Below, piece after piece: positions 39,244 to 46,670 of a DNA stretch of 64,000 bases; position 1 is the first letter of the stretch, and each line of letters opens with the position of its first letter. The notes beneath the pieces were generated by a model that made no database searches, was not told the DNA's origin, and was given only the letters and a program-made list of their open reading frames with translations. Source of the DNA: an uncultured Bartonella sp. (GTDB lineage Bacteria > Pseudomonadota > Alphaproteobacteria > Rhizobiales > Rhizobiaceae); NCBI GenBank assembly GCA_945285915.1, contig CALYQL010000009.1:1-64000 (forward strand), in the 5' to 3' direction. A program made the translations under genes and the position numbers.

Positions 39244-40320
39244 ATGATCGCCCTTAACAGCGCAATAAAGACGGTTATTGATAATCGGACATGCCGAGCA
39301 AAGTTGGCCATCGTTGTGCTATCAATTTTATTATTATTCAGTATGTGGTTCAGCCTTGTTGTTGGAGCTTACGACGTTTCAGTCAAAAATTTTATTCAAT
39401 CTCTTTTATCGTCTTATCATTATGAAACGACTTTCACCCGAGATTATCTTGTTATTATGAATATCAGATTGCCGCGTCTCGTTCTTGGTGTAATGGTTGG
39501 GGCTGCACTGTCTGTGTCGGGCGTTCTTATGCAAGGGCTGTTTCGTAACCCCTTGGCTGATCCGGGCATTATGGGAATTTCGTCAGGTGCCGGCTTAGGG
39601 GCTGTTTCTATGATTGTGCTAGGTGGCTCTATGCCCAGTATTTCGCTTTTGTTGGGAAAATTCCATATTGCTATTGGTGCTTTTATCGGCGCCCTCATAA
39701 CAACATTTATTCTTTATGCCATTGCCACAAGACAAGGCCGCACCTCTATAGCAACCATGTTATTGGCCGGAATTACATTGAGTGCATTATGCGCCAGCGC
39801 GCTGGGCATATTGGTTTTTATGGCCAATGACCATCAGTTGCGCGATATAACATTCTGGAATTTGGGATCACTTGCCGGCACGACCTGGTCACGTGTATGG
39901 CTTTGTTGCCCTTTTATTTTAGCTGGCCTGCTATTTTCGCCATTTTTAACGCGCGCGATGAACGCTTTTTCTCTAGGGGAAGCTGTTGCAGGGCATTTAG
40001 GTTTTTCAGTCCAGCGTACAAAATATTTTGTAATTCTACTTGTCGCTCTCATGTGCGGTGCCGCTGTTGCGGTTAGCGGTATTATTGGTTTTATTGGAAT
40101 TGTTATCCCCCATATCCTAAGATTAACAATTGGACCCGATCATCGCTATCTTATTATTGGTTCAGCCTTATTGGGTGCCAGCATTCTTATTCTAGCAGAC
40201 ACGTTTTCGCGCTTTATCGTAGCGCCAGCAGAGTTACCCATTGGTATTGTAACGTCACTGTTGGGTGCACCATTTTTTCTATGGATATTGCTACGCCAAC
40301 GCGGAGCCATTGACCAATGA
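39244..40320 (+). CDS. hmuU: haem ABC importer permease
   Basis: 358-residue FecCD-family permease with about ten membrane segments. Hallmarks are RLPRLVLGVMVGAALSVSGVLMQGLFRNPLADPGIMG (several contiguous motifs, abbreviated) and the C-terminal GFIGIVIPHILR block. It lies 126 bp after hmuT, the largest gap in the locus, and its last four bases overlap hmuV (ATGA). Confidence 0.92.
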   Translation: MIALNSAIKTVIDNRTCRAKLAIVVLSILLLFSMWFSLVVGAYDVSVKNFIQSLLSSYHYETTFTRDYLVIMNIRLPRLVLGVMVGAALSVSGVLMQGLFRNPLADPGIMGISSGAGLGAVSMIVLGGSMPSISLLLGKFHIAIGAFIGALITTFILYAIATRQGRTSIATMLLAGITLSALCASALGILVFMANDHQLRDITFWNLGSLAGTTWSRVWLCCPFILAGLLFSPFLTRAMNAFSLGEAVAGHLGFSVQRTKYFVILLVALMCGAAVAVSGIIGFIGIVIPHILRLTIGPDHRYLIIGSALLGASILILADTFSRFIVAPAELPIGIVTSLLGAPFFLWILLRQRGAIDQ

Positions 40321-41111
40321 TAGAAATAAAAAACCTTAACGTGAAACGTGGCAACAAGGTCATATTGCGCAACTTGAATTTTACAGCCCTTGCTGGAAAT
40401 CTGACAACCATCATCGGTCCAAATGGTTCAGGAAAAACGACCCTTATCAAAGCATTAAGCGGTGATCTTAAATATAGCGGTGTCATTCAGTTAAACGGTA
40501 AAGATATTGCAAGCGAGACAGCGAGACACCTTGCCTTACAACGGGCTATACTGCCGCAATCGACAGCGTTGAGTTTTCCATTTCTGGTTAATGAGGTCGT
40601 AAAGCTTGGCCTTTCAGCAGATGTGGAAAGATTACAAAAGCAAAAATATTTACCAGAACTTGCCCTAGAGCGGGTTGATCTTGCTGGTTACGGAAACAGA
40701 TACTATCAGGAGTTGTCGGGGGGTGAACAGGCACGCGTTCAGCTTGCCCGCGTATTATGCCAAATATGGTCACCCAGCTATAACAACAATCCTTGTTGGC
40801 TTTTGCTGGATGAGCCCGTCGCCAGTCTTGATATCCGTCACCAACTCGTTGTTATGGACATTGCGCGTGATTTTGCTAACCGCGGTGGTGGTGTCGTAAC
40901 CATTTTGCATGATCTTAATCTAGCTTCCCATTACAGTGATAAAATTGTATTACTGCATCAGGGAAGCATATCTTATGAAGGCACACCTCTTGAGGTGTTA
41001 ACGACACAAAACTTACGCGACATTTATCAATGCAATTTGTCTGTCGGGACAATTCCTAATGATAATATACCATTTATTTTGCCTCAATCCGTGTTTACGC
41101 CTCAGGGATAG
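40317..41111 (+). CDS. hmuV: haem ABC importer ATPase
   Basis: 264-residue ATPase. Walker A GPNGSGKTT (34-42), signature LSGGEQARVQLARVL, Walker B WLLLDEPVASLD, and switch His in TILHDLNLAS are all intact. The start overlaps hmuU. Its 3' end overlaps by 17 bp the converging CMD-protein gene. Confidence 0.94.
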   Translation: MIEIKNLNVKRGNKVILRNLNFTALAGNLTTIIGPNGSGKTTLIKALSGDLKYSGVIQLNGKDIASETARHLALQRAILPQSTALSFPFLVNEVVKLGLSADVERLQKQKYLPELALERVDLAGYGNRYYQELSGGEQARVQLARVLCQIWSPSYNNNPCWLLLDEPVASLDIRHQLVVMDIARDFANRGGGVVTILHDLNLASHYSDKIVLLHQGSISYEGTPLEVLTTQNLRDIYQCNLSVGTIPNDNIPFILPQSVFTPQG

Positions 41112-41703
41112 CTGGTTCTCCGAGAGATAACATAAGCCTATTTGCCCAATTAAAAAAACTAACAGCGTGTATAACATCGCTTATTTCATCATCATGCAAT
41201 CCTGACGCTTTCAGTTCTTCTATATGGGAACTGGTCAAGGCTGATGGTGTTTGCGTCAGAGCTTTGGCAACAGCAATAATTGCATTCCAACGCCGTCCCA
41301 AATCAACACCTGTCCCCTCCTCTAAAAGACGATCAACATCTTTATCCCGTTTTGAATAAACAGCCGCATGACGGGCATGGACAGAGGCACAATATATACA
41401 ACCATTTACCCGCGATGTCGCAGCAGCAGCCAATTCACGTTCCGCACGCGGAAGCCCGTCAACGGTATTATAAAAAATATCTTTATCAGTGCGTGTTCTT
41501 GCCTCCAACACATCGGGATCACGTGCAAGAAGCCTGAAATAGGCTGACTTTGTGCGGGCTGGCTCCACCAATGACTCGATTTCATGTTCAGTTAATTCAT
41601 TTTCGTCAATTGGCTTTACCCATGGCAGCCAATCCAAGTTAGCTCGGGAAAACTGCACCGGTGCTTTATGGCTATCGTTTTGTGGTTTTTCATTGAATGA
41701 CAT
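41095..41703 (-). CDS. alkylhydroperoxidase-domain protein, Avi_7169-like
   Basis: 202-residue carboxymuconolactone-decarboxylase/AhpD-fold protein. The redox motif is VNGCIYCASVHARHA (CxxC plus the distal His), so a peroxidase or disulfide-reductase role is possible. It belongs to the peroxidase-related family named after Avi_7169, which is normally found with a CMD partner and a luciferase-like flavin enzyme, as here. Third gene of that operon. Confidence 0.82.
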   Translation of the reverse strand: MSFNEKPQNDSHKAPVQFSRANLDWLPWVKPIDENELTEHEIESLVEPARTKSAYFRLLARDPDVLEARTRTDKDIFYNTVDGLPRAERELAAAATSRVNGCIYCASVHARHAAVYSKRDKDVDRLLEEGTGVDLGRRWNAIIAVAKALTQTPSALTSSHIEELKASGLHDDEISDVIHAVSFFNWANRLMLSLGEPAIPEA

Positions 41704-41783
41704 GGCGCATTCTACCTATCTTATTTGAATGAAAGGGAAATAGTATTTCTGGTATATTTTCAGCGTATTATCGAAAGATATCA

Positions 41784-42356
41784 TCAAGCTATTTGCGATA
41801 ATACCTGCAAGCCAATAGCCAATTTGATTTGAAAGGACAGAAACGATACCAGCTGCGACAATGTTACTATATCGTTTTCTTGCCAACCATTTGCTGTCAG
41901 AGCATCAATATCTTTCTTTTTACTATCTCGTGGGTGAAATACCAAAAGATGTGTATGGTTCAGTGCACTCGTTAGCTTTTTTGTAAGTTTATCGTCTTCT
42001 TCTTTGCTTGACTGCCATATTTTTCCATTCAAATCTTCACGGGTGAGTGGCCCTGCCGGATATTGACCAAATGGACCTGAGCTTTTTGCTTCAATGGCGA
42101 TAGTGCGAATACTATCTAGCAGTTGAGGTTCTAGTGCTTGCAACTGACTTTCATAGAACTCTATTGCTTGTTTATGTTGGTGAAGATGTGCAACAAAAAC
42201 AGCAACCGCAAATCGTTCTGCCAGTGTGAAACTAGCCTGTGGCTTGACATGAAATAGCGCATCATAGCTTTTCTGCGATTGTTCGATCGTGATCGGACGT
42301 CTTTTTCGGATAGCAAGGGGTTGCCCCACAAGTTGATCAATAACATCAACACTCAT
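41784..42356 (-). CDS. CMD-domain protein, Avi_7170-like (no CxxC)
   Basis: 190-residue protein of the CMD/AhpD superfamily. The helix that normally carries CxxC reads TLAERFAVAVFVAHLHQH, without cysteines, so it is probably not a peroxidase itself but a partner of the CxxC protein 80 bp downstream. ATG 42356 has a GGAG site seven bases upstream; the frame runs 28 codons further but overlaps the upstream gene. Function unknown. Confidence 0.75.
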   Translation of the reverse strand: MSVDVIDQLVGQPLAIRKRRPITIEQSQKSYDALFHVKPQASFTLAERFAVAVFVAHLHQHKQAIEFYESQLQALEPQLLDSIRTIAIEAKSSGPFGQYPAGPLTREDLNGKIWQSSKEEDDKLTKKLTSALNHTHLLVFHPRDSKKKDIDALTANGWQENDIVTLSQLVSFLSFQIKLAIGLQVLSQIA

Positions 42357-42402
42357 AATATTCTCCAATGGCGTGCTTAAATATGGATTTCGATTGAAAT
42401 TG

Positions 42403-43413
42403 TTAATGTTGCAAAACAGGGATACCGAGTGCTGGTGCAACTTCGTTTGCGGTTAAAGCAATCGACTTCATGATATCTTCATGTGGAGGATCTACAGAAT
42501 GTACCTGAAATACAATATCGGTCGCTCTTTGAAGTGCGGTATCTCTTTTCAACGATTTGATGACATCGTCCGGCGTGCCAACATGTTGGTCAACAGCATT
42601 GATCAGGTCTTCAAGCGAGTCACTTTTTGCTTTCTGTCCTGCTCTTCCAAAACGCTCCGCAGCACTTTTCAACCCCTTTTCTGCCAGTTGCAAGGCATGT
42701 GCGCGATCGGTTGATACAAACAAGCTGCGCGACGCCATAATACGCGGTGTTACACCTTTCGGCAAAGCGGCAAGATACGCATCAATAATAGGGTTTTGTA
42801 TATCCCAAAGTGAAGCATCTGGGTTTTCGCTATGCCGCGGTTGGGTGCGCGATAGCATCAATCCATCACCGGCTTCTCCTGCCAATTTCCCTCCAAAAGG
42901 CGAAAATGTCGCCATCCAAAATCTTTTAAGAAGATGAGGCGCTGCAGGATATAGATGGTTTCCTCCCCAAAGATCCTCGCCTGAAAAAGCGCGCCGCAAA
43001 ACCGTTAAATTCTTGGCGTAAACATCACCCCTTTTATCCGGATCAACACCGAAGACTTCAAAAGACTCTCGTGTGCCACCTGTTCCAAACCCCAGTTCTA
43101 AACGTCCATTCGACAATAGATCAAGCACCGCCGCATCTTCAGCTACGCGCACTGGATTTTCCATTGGAAGCGTTATCACCCCCGTCCCCAATCTGATTGC
43201 TTTAGTCTTGGCGGCTAAATTTGCCAGAAACACAAATGGCGATGGCAACCCGCCTTCCACAGGGTGGAAATGGTGTTGGGCAACCCAAGCTGTTTCATAT
43301 CCTAATGCCTCTGCATAACTGATTTGTTCTTCCGCTAATCGATATCGTTCTCCAGCGGGTACGGAATCGAGCAGACGGGTGAAAAAACCAAGTCGTTTTT
43401 GACTATGTGTCAT
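42403..43413 (-). CDS. luciferase-like FMN-dependent monooxygenase
   Basis: 336-residue bacterial-luciferase-fold protein. Typical blocks are GYETAWVAQHHFHP, LGTGVITLPMENPVRVAEDAAVLDLLSNGRLELGFGTG (quoted here as family positions about 75-110) and GGTRESFEVFG. It probably uses reduced FMN to oxidise a small molecule. First gene of a three-gene operon with two CMD-family proteins, a combination seen in soil and plant bacteria. The peptide-type ABC transporter that often accompanies it is absent here. Confidence 0.85.
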   Translation of the reverse strand: MTHSQKRLGFFTRLLDSVPAGERYRLAEEQISYAEALGYETAWVAQHHFHPVEGGLPSPFVFLANLAAKTKAIRLGTGVITLPMENPVRVAEDAAVLDLLSNGRLELGFGTGGTRESFEVFGVDPDKRGDVYAKNLTVLRRAFSGEDLWGGNHLYPAAPHLLKRFWMATFSPFGGKLAGEAGDGLMLSRTQPRHSENPDASLWDIQNPIIDAYLAALPKGVTPRIMASRSLFVSTDRAHALQLAEKGLKSAAERFGRAGQKAKSDSLEDLINAVDQHVGTPDDVIKSLKRDTALQRATDIVFQVHSVDPPHEDIMKSIALTANEVAPALGIPVLQH

Positions 43414-43440
43414 AATAGAAAACCAATACTTTTTGATAAA

Positions 43441-43465
43441 TTCGTAACTTTCTAAACGTTACGAA
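43441..43465. promoter_or_regulatory. inverted repeat upstream of luciferase-like operon
   Basis: TTCGTAAC and GTTACGAA form a perfect 8-bp dyad with a nine-base spacer, 28-52 bp upstream of the first gene. This geometry suits a TetR- or LysR-type operator. No regulator gene is adjacent. Confidence 0.5.
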
Positions 43466-43654
43466 ATTACGATATGTGACACAAAGTACTGATGTTTTGA
43501 TTTAATCAAATTCTTAAAAACTTTTACCTGTTTAAATCGAATGATAAAAACTATTTTTCTTTTTATTTTATAATGACCATATCTGGTAATTTATTATTCT
43601 ACTTTTATTTATTGATTTAGTTACACCGCATCATGAAATTTGATGCAAAAATCA

Positions 43655-43834
43655 TTATAGATATATCATAAATACTTGTCGTAGCTTAATTTTAAAAGTT
43701 GAAAACGCCGATACCGGATCTGCTAATGTTTTGATACAATTTAAAAACTGCAATTCTGCCATCATCAATTCGTTTTCAGCATTCAAAATATCCACCAAAG
43801 CCAGCTACAACTCTAGGTATGAATATCGCCACAT
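43655..43834 (-). pseudogene. possible remnant of a TolC-family outer-membrane gene
   Basis: On the minus strand one frame reads YLEL, stop, LALVDILNAENELMMAELQF, then about 30 codons to a stop. The DILNAENEL core resembles the conserved end of TolC/type I secretion outer-membrane proteins (DVLNAENEL-like). An internal TAG and no flanking coding sequence indicate a decayed fragment. Short match, so tentative. Confidence 0.35.
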
Positions 43835-44128
43835 CTTTAGGTGTAAATGTAATGCTGCAAGGTTTTTAATAGCTTGATGCCTATAGAAAATAAAACACCA
43901 CTCCTATTGATAAAATATTCTATTTGTCATGACCGAAGCGACAATAAAATCTTAATAATCGCAAAAAACAGAGTGCTCATAAAACTGGATTATAATACTC
44001 ATATTCTTTAAAAAAATTTCCTCAAATCTCTCAAAATTATACAACTTTACGAATCAAATCGATTTAAGCCAGCAAAATACCTTCTCTAAAAACTCATATT
44101 TTTTGACCCATTTTTAGAAAATTTGATT

Positions 44129-44143
44129 GTCCCATTTTGGGAC
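44129..44143. promoter_or_regulatory. upstream palindrome of reductase promoter
   Basis: GTCCCATTTTGGGAC is a perfect dyad (six-base arms, three-base centre) ending 25 bp before the FNR box. It lies where an upstream activator would bind. Regulator unknown. Confidence 0.45.
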
Positions 44144-44168
44144 TATAAAAATGATATATACATAACTT

Positions 44169-44182
44169 TTGATATTTATCAA
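44169..44182 (+). promoter_or_regulatory. FNR box of the S-/N-oxide reductase operon
   Basis: TTGATATTTATCAA is an exact match to TTGAT-N4-ATCAA. A TATTAT -10-like element at 44206-44211 puts the predicted start near 44217, so the box centre falls at about -41.5, the class II FNR position. The FnrN gene at 23447-24199 encodes the matching recognition helix. This strongly suggests induction at low oxygen. Confidence 0.75.
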
Positions 44183-44246
44183 GAGATAACTTATTGTTTT
44201 TATTTTATTATTTTTATTTTCACTAGATCTTCAATTTGTACTTTTT

Positions 44247-44266
44247 TTATCACGAATTCGTGATAA
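44247..44266. promoter_or_regulatory. 20-bp perfect palindrome in the reductase leader
   Basis: TTATCACGAATTCGTGATAA is fully self-complementary. It lies about 30-50 bp downstream of the predicted start and 120 bp before the first codon, a place suited to a repressor or roadblock. It does not match FNR, IRO or Fur motifs. Regulator unknown. Confidence 0.6.
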
Positions 44267-44327
44267 TTTAGAAAAATAATAAGCTAAATTACATGGCTAA
44301 TTATGTCACGGCACTAACAATCTAGGG

Positions 44328-44351
44328 TTGAGAAAATTGGGAGGTTCTCAA
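44328..44351 (+). promoter_or_regulatory. leader hairpin with SD-like loop
   Basis: TTGAGAA / TTCTCAA stem around the loop AATTGGGAGG, 35 bases before the start of the cytochrome gene. The loop exposes a GGGAGG sequence, while the gene's own site is AAGGA nearer the ATG. It may affect mRNA stability or ribosome entry. Confidence 0.35.
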
Positions 44352-44385
44352 TTCTATTGTAAAGTCAAAAGAAGGACCCCATAAT

Positions 44386-45996
44386 ATGAAACGGTTAACC
44401 CGGTGGCTTTTGGTTCTTATTGTTTTAGGTATCGTAGGATTTTTTGTCCTTACTTCTCCTATTACATGGTCGCTAACACACCCGACACGGGATGTAGCAG
44501 ATAATGCAGCTCCTAATTTGGAAAATGGTCGCATTGTTTTTGTTGCCAGCGATTGTGCAACCTGCCACACCACACCTAACCAAGAAGATCCGCTAAAACT
44601 AGGCGGCGGACGTGCATTGGACACAGAATTTGGGCGCTTTTATATGCCCAACATTTCACCAGACAAGAAAGACGGTATCGGAAGCTGGACACTTGAACAG
44701 TTCACTAAAGCTGTTCGTGAAGGTGTCGGCCCTAACGGCATAATGCCAGATGGTCAAAACCTATACCCAGCCTTTCCTTACACCTCTTATCAGAAGTTGA
44801 CAGCAAACGATGTACGCGACTTATTTGCTTATATCAAAACGTTGGAACCTGTTTCAGGTGTAGCGCCAGATCATGAATTAAAGTTCCCATTCAATATGCG
44901 TCGTGGCATAGGTGTATGGCGTCTTGCATTTCTTGACGGAAAGCCTCTGGAAGCTGAAAAGACATCAACGGCAAGCAAATCAAACGATGCTGTTTTAGAA
45001 CGCGGTCGTTATCTTGTTGAAGCTGCTGGTCACTGTGCAGAATGTCACTCTACCCGTAATTTCATGGGCGTAATCAAAGGTGGAATGCGTTACGGTGGTG
45101 GTGCAACACCGGATGGTTTGGCTCACTTCCCGAACATCAGTCAGGATGAAACAGGTATTGGTTTCTGGCCAGAAATTTCAATCTACAACTATTTGAAAAC
45201 CGGCAAGAGCCCAATTGGCAAGATTGCTGGTGGCGATATGGCTGAAGTTATTGAAAATACAAAGCTTCTTCCTGATGAAGACCTGCATGCAATGGCTGCT
45301 TATATCAAGACATTGCCTGGTGTTGATCTGCCGGCTCCTGGACAACCAGAACCAAACCGCACACCAGAAGTCGTCATGGTAAAGCAAACCAGCAAAGTTG
45401 GTGCAACATTGCCGACCTCATCACAAAGTGAAATCAACAGTGCCAATACGCTTTACGCCGTATACACCAAGCCATTCCACTTGGACGAAAGTGCAACTGG
45501 CGATGAAGATGGCAAGTTGCTAGCAAGTGCAAAACTTTCAGTTATTGACCGTAAAGATGGCAAATTGAAAGTACGTGTAGACGGTTGGCAAATGGACGGC
45601 GCGCCATCAGTTATTTATGCCTTGAAAGGTCAGCGTATTATGTATGCTGTCTTGGGTGAAAAGGCTATTGCTGCTTCCAAGGTTGGTGATGCTGTTGTTG
45701 ATGAGGAAACCAAACAAAAATGGTATCCTGTCAGCGTTGAAGTATGGACAAGCAATACGGAACTTAACGTAGCACTTTCCAACTTGTGGACTTATTCATC
45801 TAATCTGTTCAGCTCAACATGTGGCGTATGTCACTCTCTACCAGCATCGGGGCATTTGCTTGCTAACCAATGGATTGGTAACTTGAATGCGATGAAACGG
45901 TATACATCATTGTCACCTGATCAATATCGCCTTCTCTTGAGCTACCTGCAGAACCACTCGAAAGATGTGCATGATGATGACGGAGGCGCACACTAA
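44386..45996 (+). CDS. tri-haem cytochrome c with TorC-like C-terminal domain
   Basis: 536 residues. An N-terminal membrane anchor or uncleaved signal (about 5-25) is followed by two cytochrome c domains of the type in membrane dehydrogenases (CATCH 57-61, CAECH 217-221; likely Met ligands in FYMPN and GIMPDGQ). Then comes a beta-rich segment (355-460) and a third haem site CGVCH (479-483). From residue 355 on, the sequence resembles the C-terminal domain of TorC/TorY (CxxCHxxP, ANQWxG, NAMKRYTSL, YLQNHSKD), which passes electrons to TorA. The NapC-type pentahaem domain of TorC is replaced by the two-haem module. It should carry electrons from the membrane to the reductase encoded two genes downstream. 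Overlaps the chaperone gene by one base. Confidence 0.85.
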   Translation: MKRLTRWLLVLIVLGIVGFFVLTSPITWSLTHPTRDVADNAAPNLENGRIVFVASDCATCHTTPNQEDPLKLGGGRALDTEFGRFYMPNISPDKKDGIGSWTLEQFTKAVREGVGPNGIMPDGQNLYPAFPYTSYQKLTANDVRDLFAYIKTLEPVSGVAPDHELKFPFNMRRGIGVWRLAFLDGKPLEAEKTSTASKSNDAVLERGRYLVEAAGHCAECHSTRNFMGVIKGGMRYGGGATPDGLAHFPNISQDETGIGFWPEISIYNYLKTGKSPIGKIAGGDMAEVIENTKLLPDEDLHAMAAYIKTLPGVDLPAPGQPEPNRTPEVVMVKQTSKVGATLPTSSQSEINSANTLYAVYTKPFHLDESATGDEDGKLLASAKLSVIDRKDGKLKVRVDGWQMDGAPSVIYALKGQRIMYAVLGEKAIAASKVGDAVVDEETKQKWYPVSVEVWTSNTELNVALSNLWTYSSNLFSSTCGVCHSLPASGHLLANQWIGNLNAMKRYTSLSPDQYRLLLSYLQNHSKDVHDDDGGAH

Positions 45997-46661
45997 TGTC
46001 CGCCACTTTGTCAAACGCTTCTGACACCTCTGAAGAAACAATCATTGCACGGGAATGTTTGGTGCAAGCAGCGATTGTGGACTGGTTTTCACAATTCTTT
46101 ATTGCACCCCCTGATCATAAACTCCTAGAGGAATGTCAGTCTGACCGTGTTAAAGATTTTCTTGCAAGTTTCGGTGAAACTTTGGAAGCGGTTGACCTGA
46201 CAACGTTGATTGCGGATTATTTCCGCAATCAATCTATCGAGGATTTAGATCAAGTACTTTCGCATCAATATTTCGGATTATTTGATGGTGCGGCTGGTCC
46301 AAATGCTGTACCGCCTTATGAAAGCTATTATAAGAATGCCAATGGCCGTCTATATCAGCAACCTTATGCTGAAATGATGGAAATATTGAAGGAGTTGGAT
46401 GTTTCTGTCGCTGCTTCATGCAAAGAGCCTGCAGATCATTTGGCTTTGGAACTAGCAGCACTTGCCGAGGCACTACGTCAAAGAAGGTCAAAGGAAATTG
46501 ACCAATTGGCGACGCGGCTTTTAGATTGGGTTCCGAAAATGCTGGAGTCAATCAGCATGGTTGCCATGTCCAGCTTATACACAAAATTGATCGAATTACT
46601 TGTTATTTATTTATCGTCTTTCCAAAATCCTGTCATCGCAGGAAAGACCGTCAAACACTAG
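45996..46661 (+). CDS. torD: TorD/DmsD-type chaperone
   Basis: 221-residue helical cytoplasmic protein. Its place between the cytochrome and the Tat-exported molybdoenzyme, together with the FGLFDGAAGPNAVPPYESYY and PADHLALELAALAEAL segments, identifies a TorD-like redox-enzyme maturation protein. It should bind the Tat signal and help insert the molybdenum cofactor before export. Start overlaps the upstream stop (TAATG); the next gene starts nine bases after its stop. Confidence 0.85.
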   Translation: MSATLSNASDTSEETIIARECLVQAAIVDWFSQFFIAPPDHKLLEECQSDRVKDFLASFGETLEAVDLTTLIADYFRNQSIEDLDQVLSHQYFGLFDGAAGPNAVPPYESYYKNANGRLYQQPYAEMMEILKELDVSVAASCKEPADHLALELAALAEALRQRRSKEIDQLATRLLDWVPKMLESISMVAMSSLYTKLIELLVIYLSSFQNPVIAGKTVKH

Positions 46662-46670
46662 GAGAATGCC

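Larger units (their letters stand above)
43466..44385. other. long AT-rich intergenic region
   Basis: About 0.9 kb between divergent operons, very AT-rich. The half near 43.7 kb contains the possible tolC remnant. The part from 44.1 kb onward is the promoter region of the reductase operon with three palindromes (listed separately). No intact gene seen. Confidence 0.5.
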
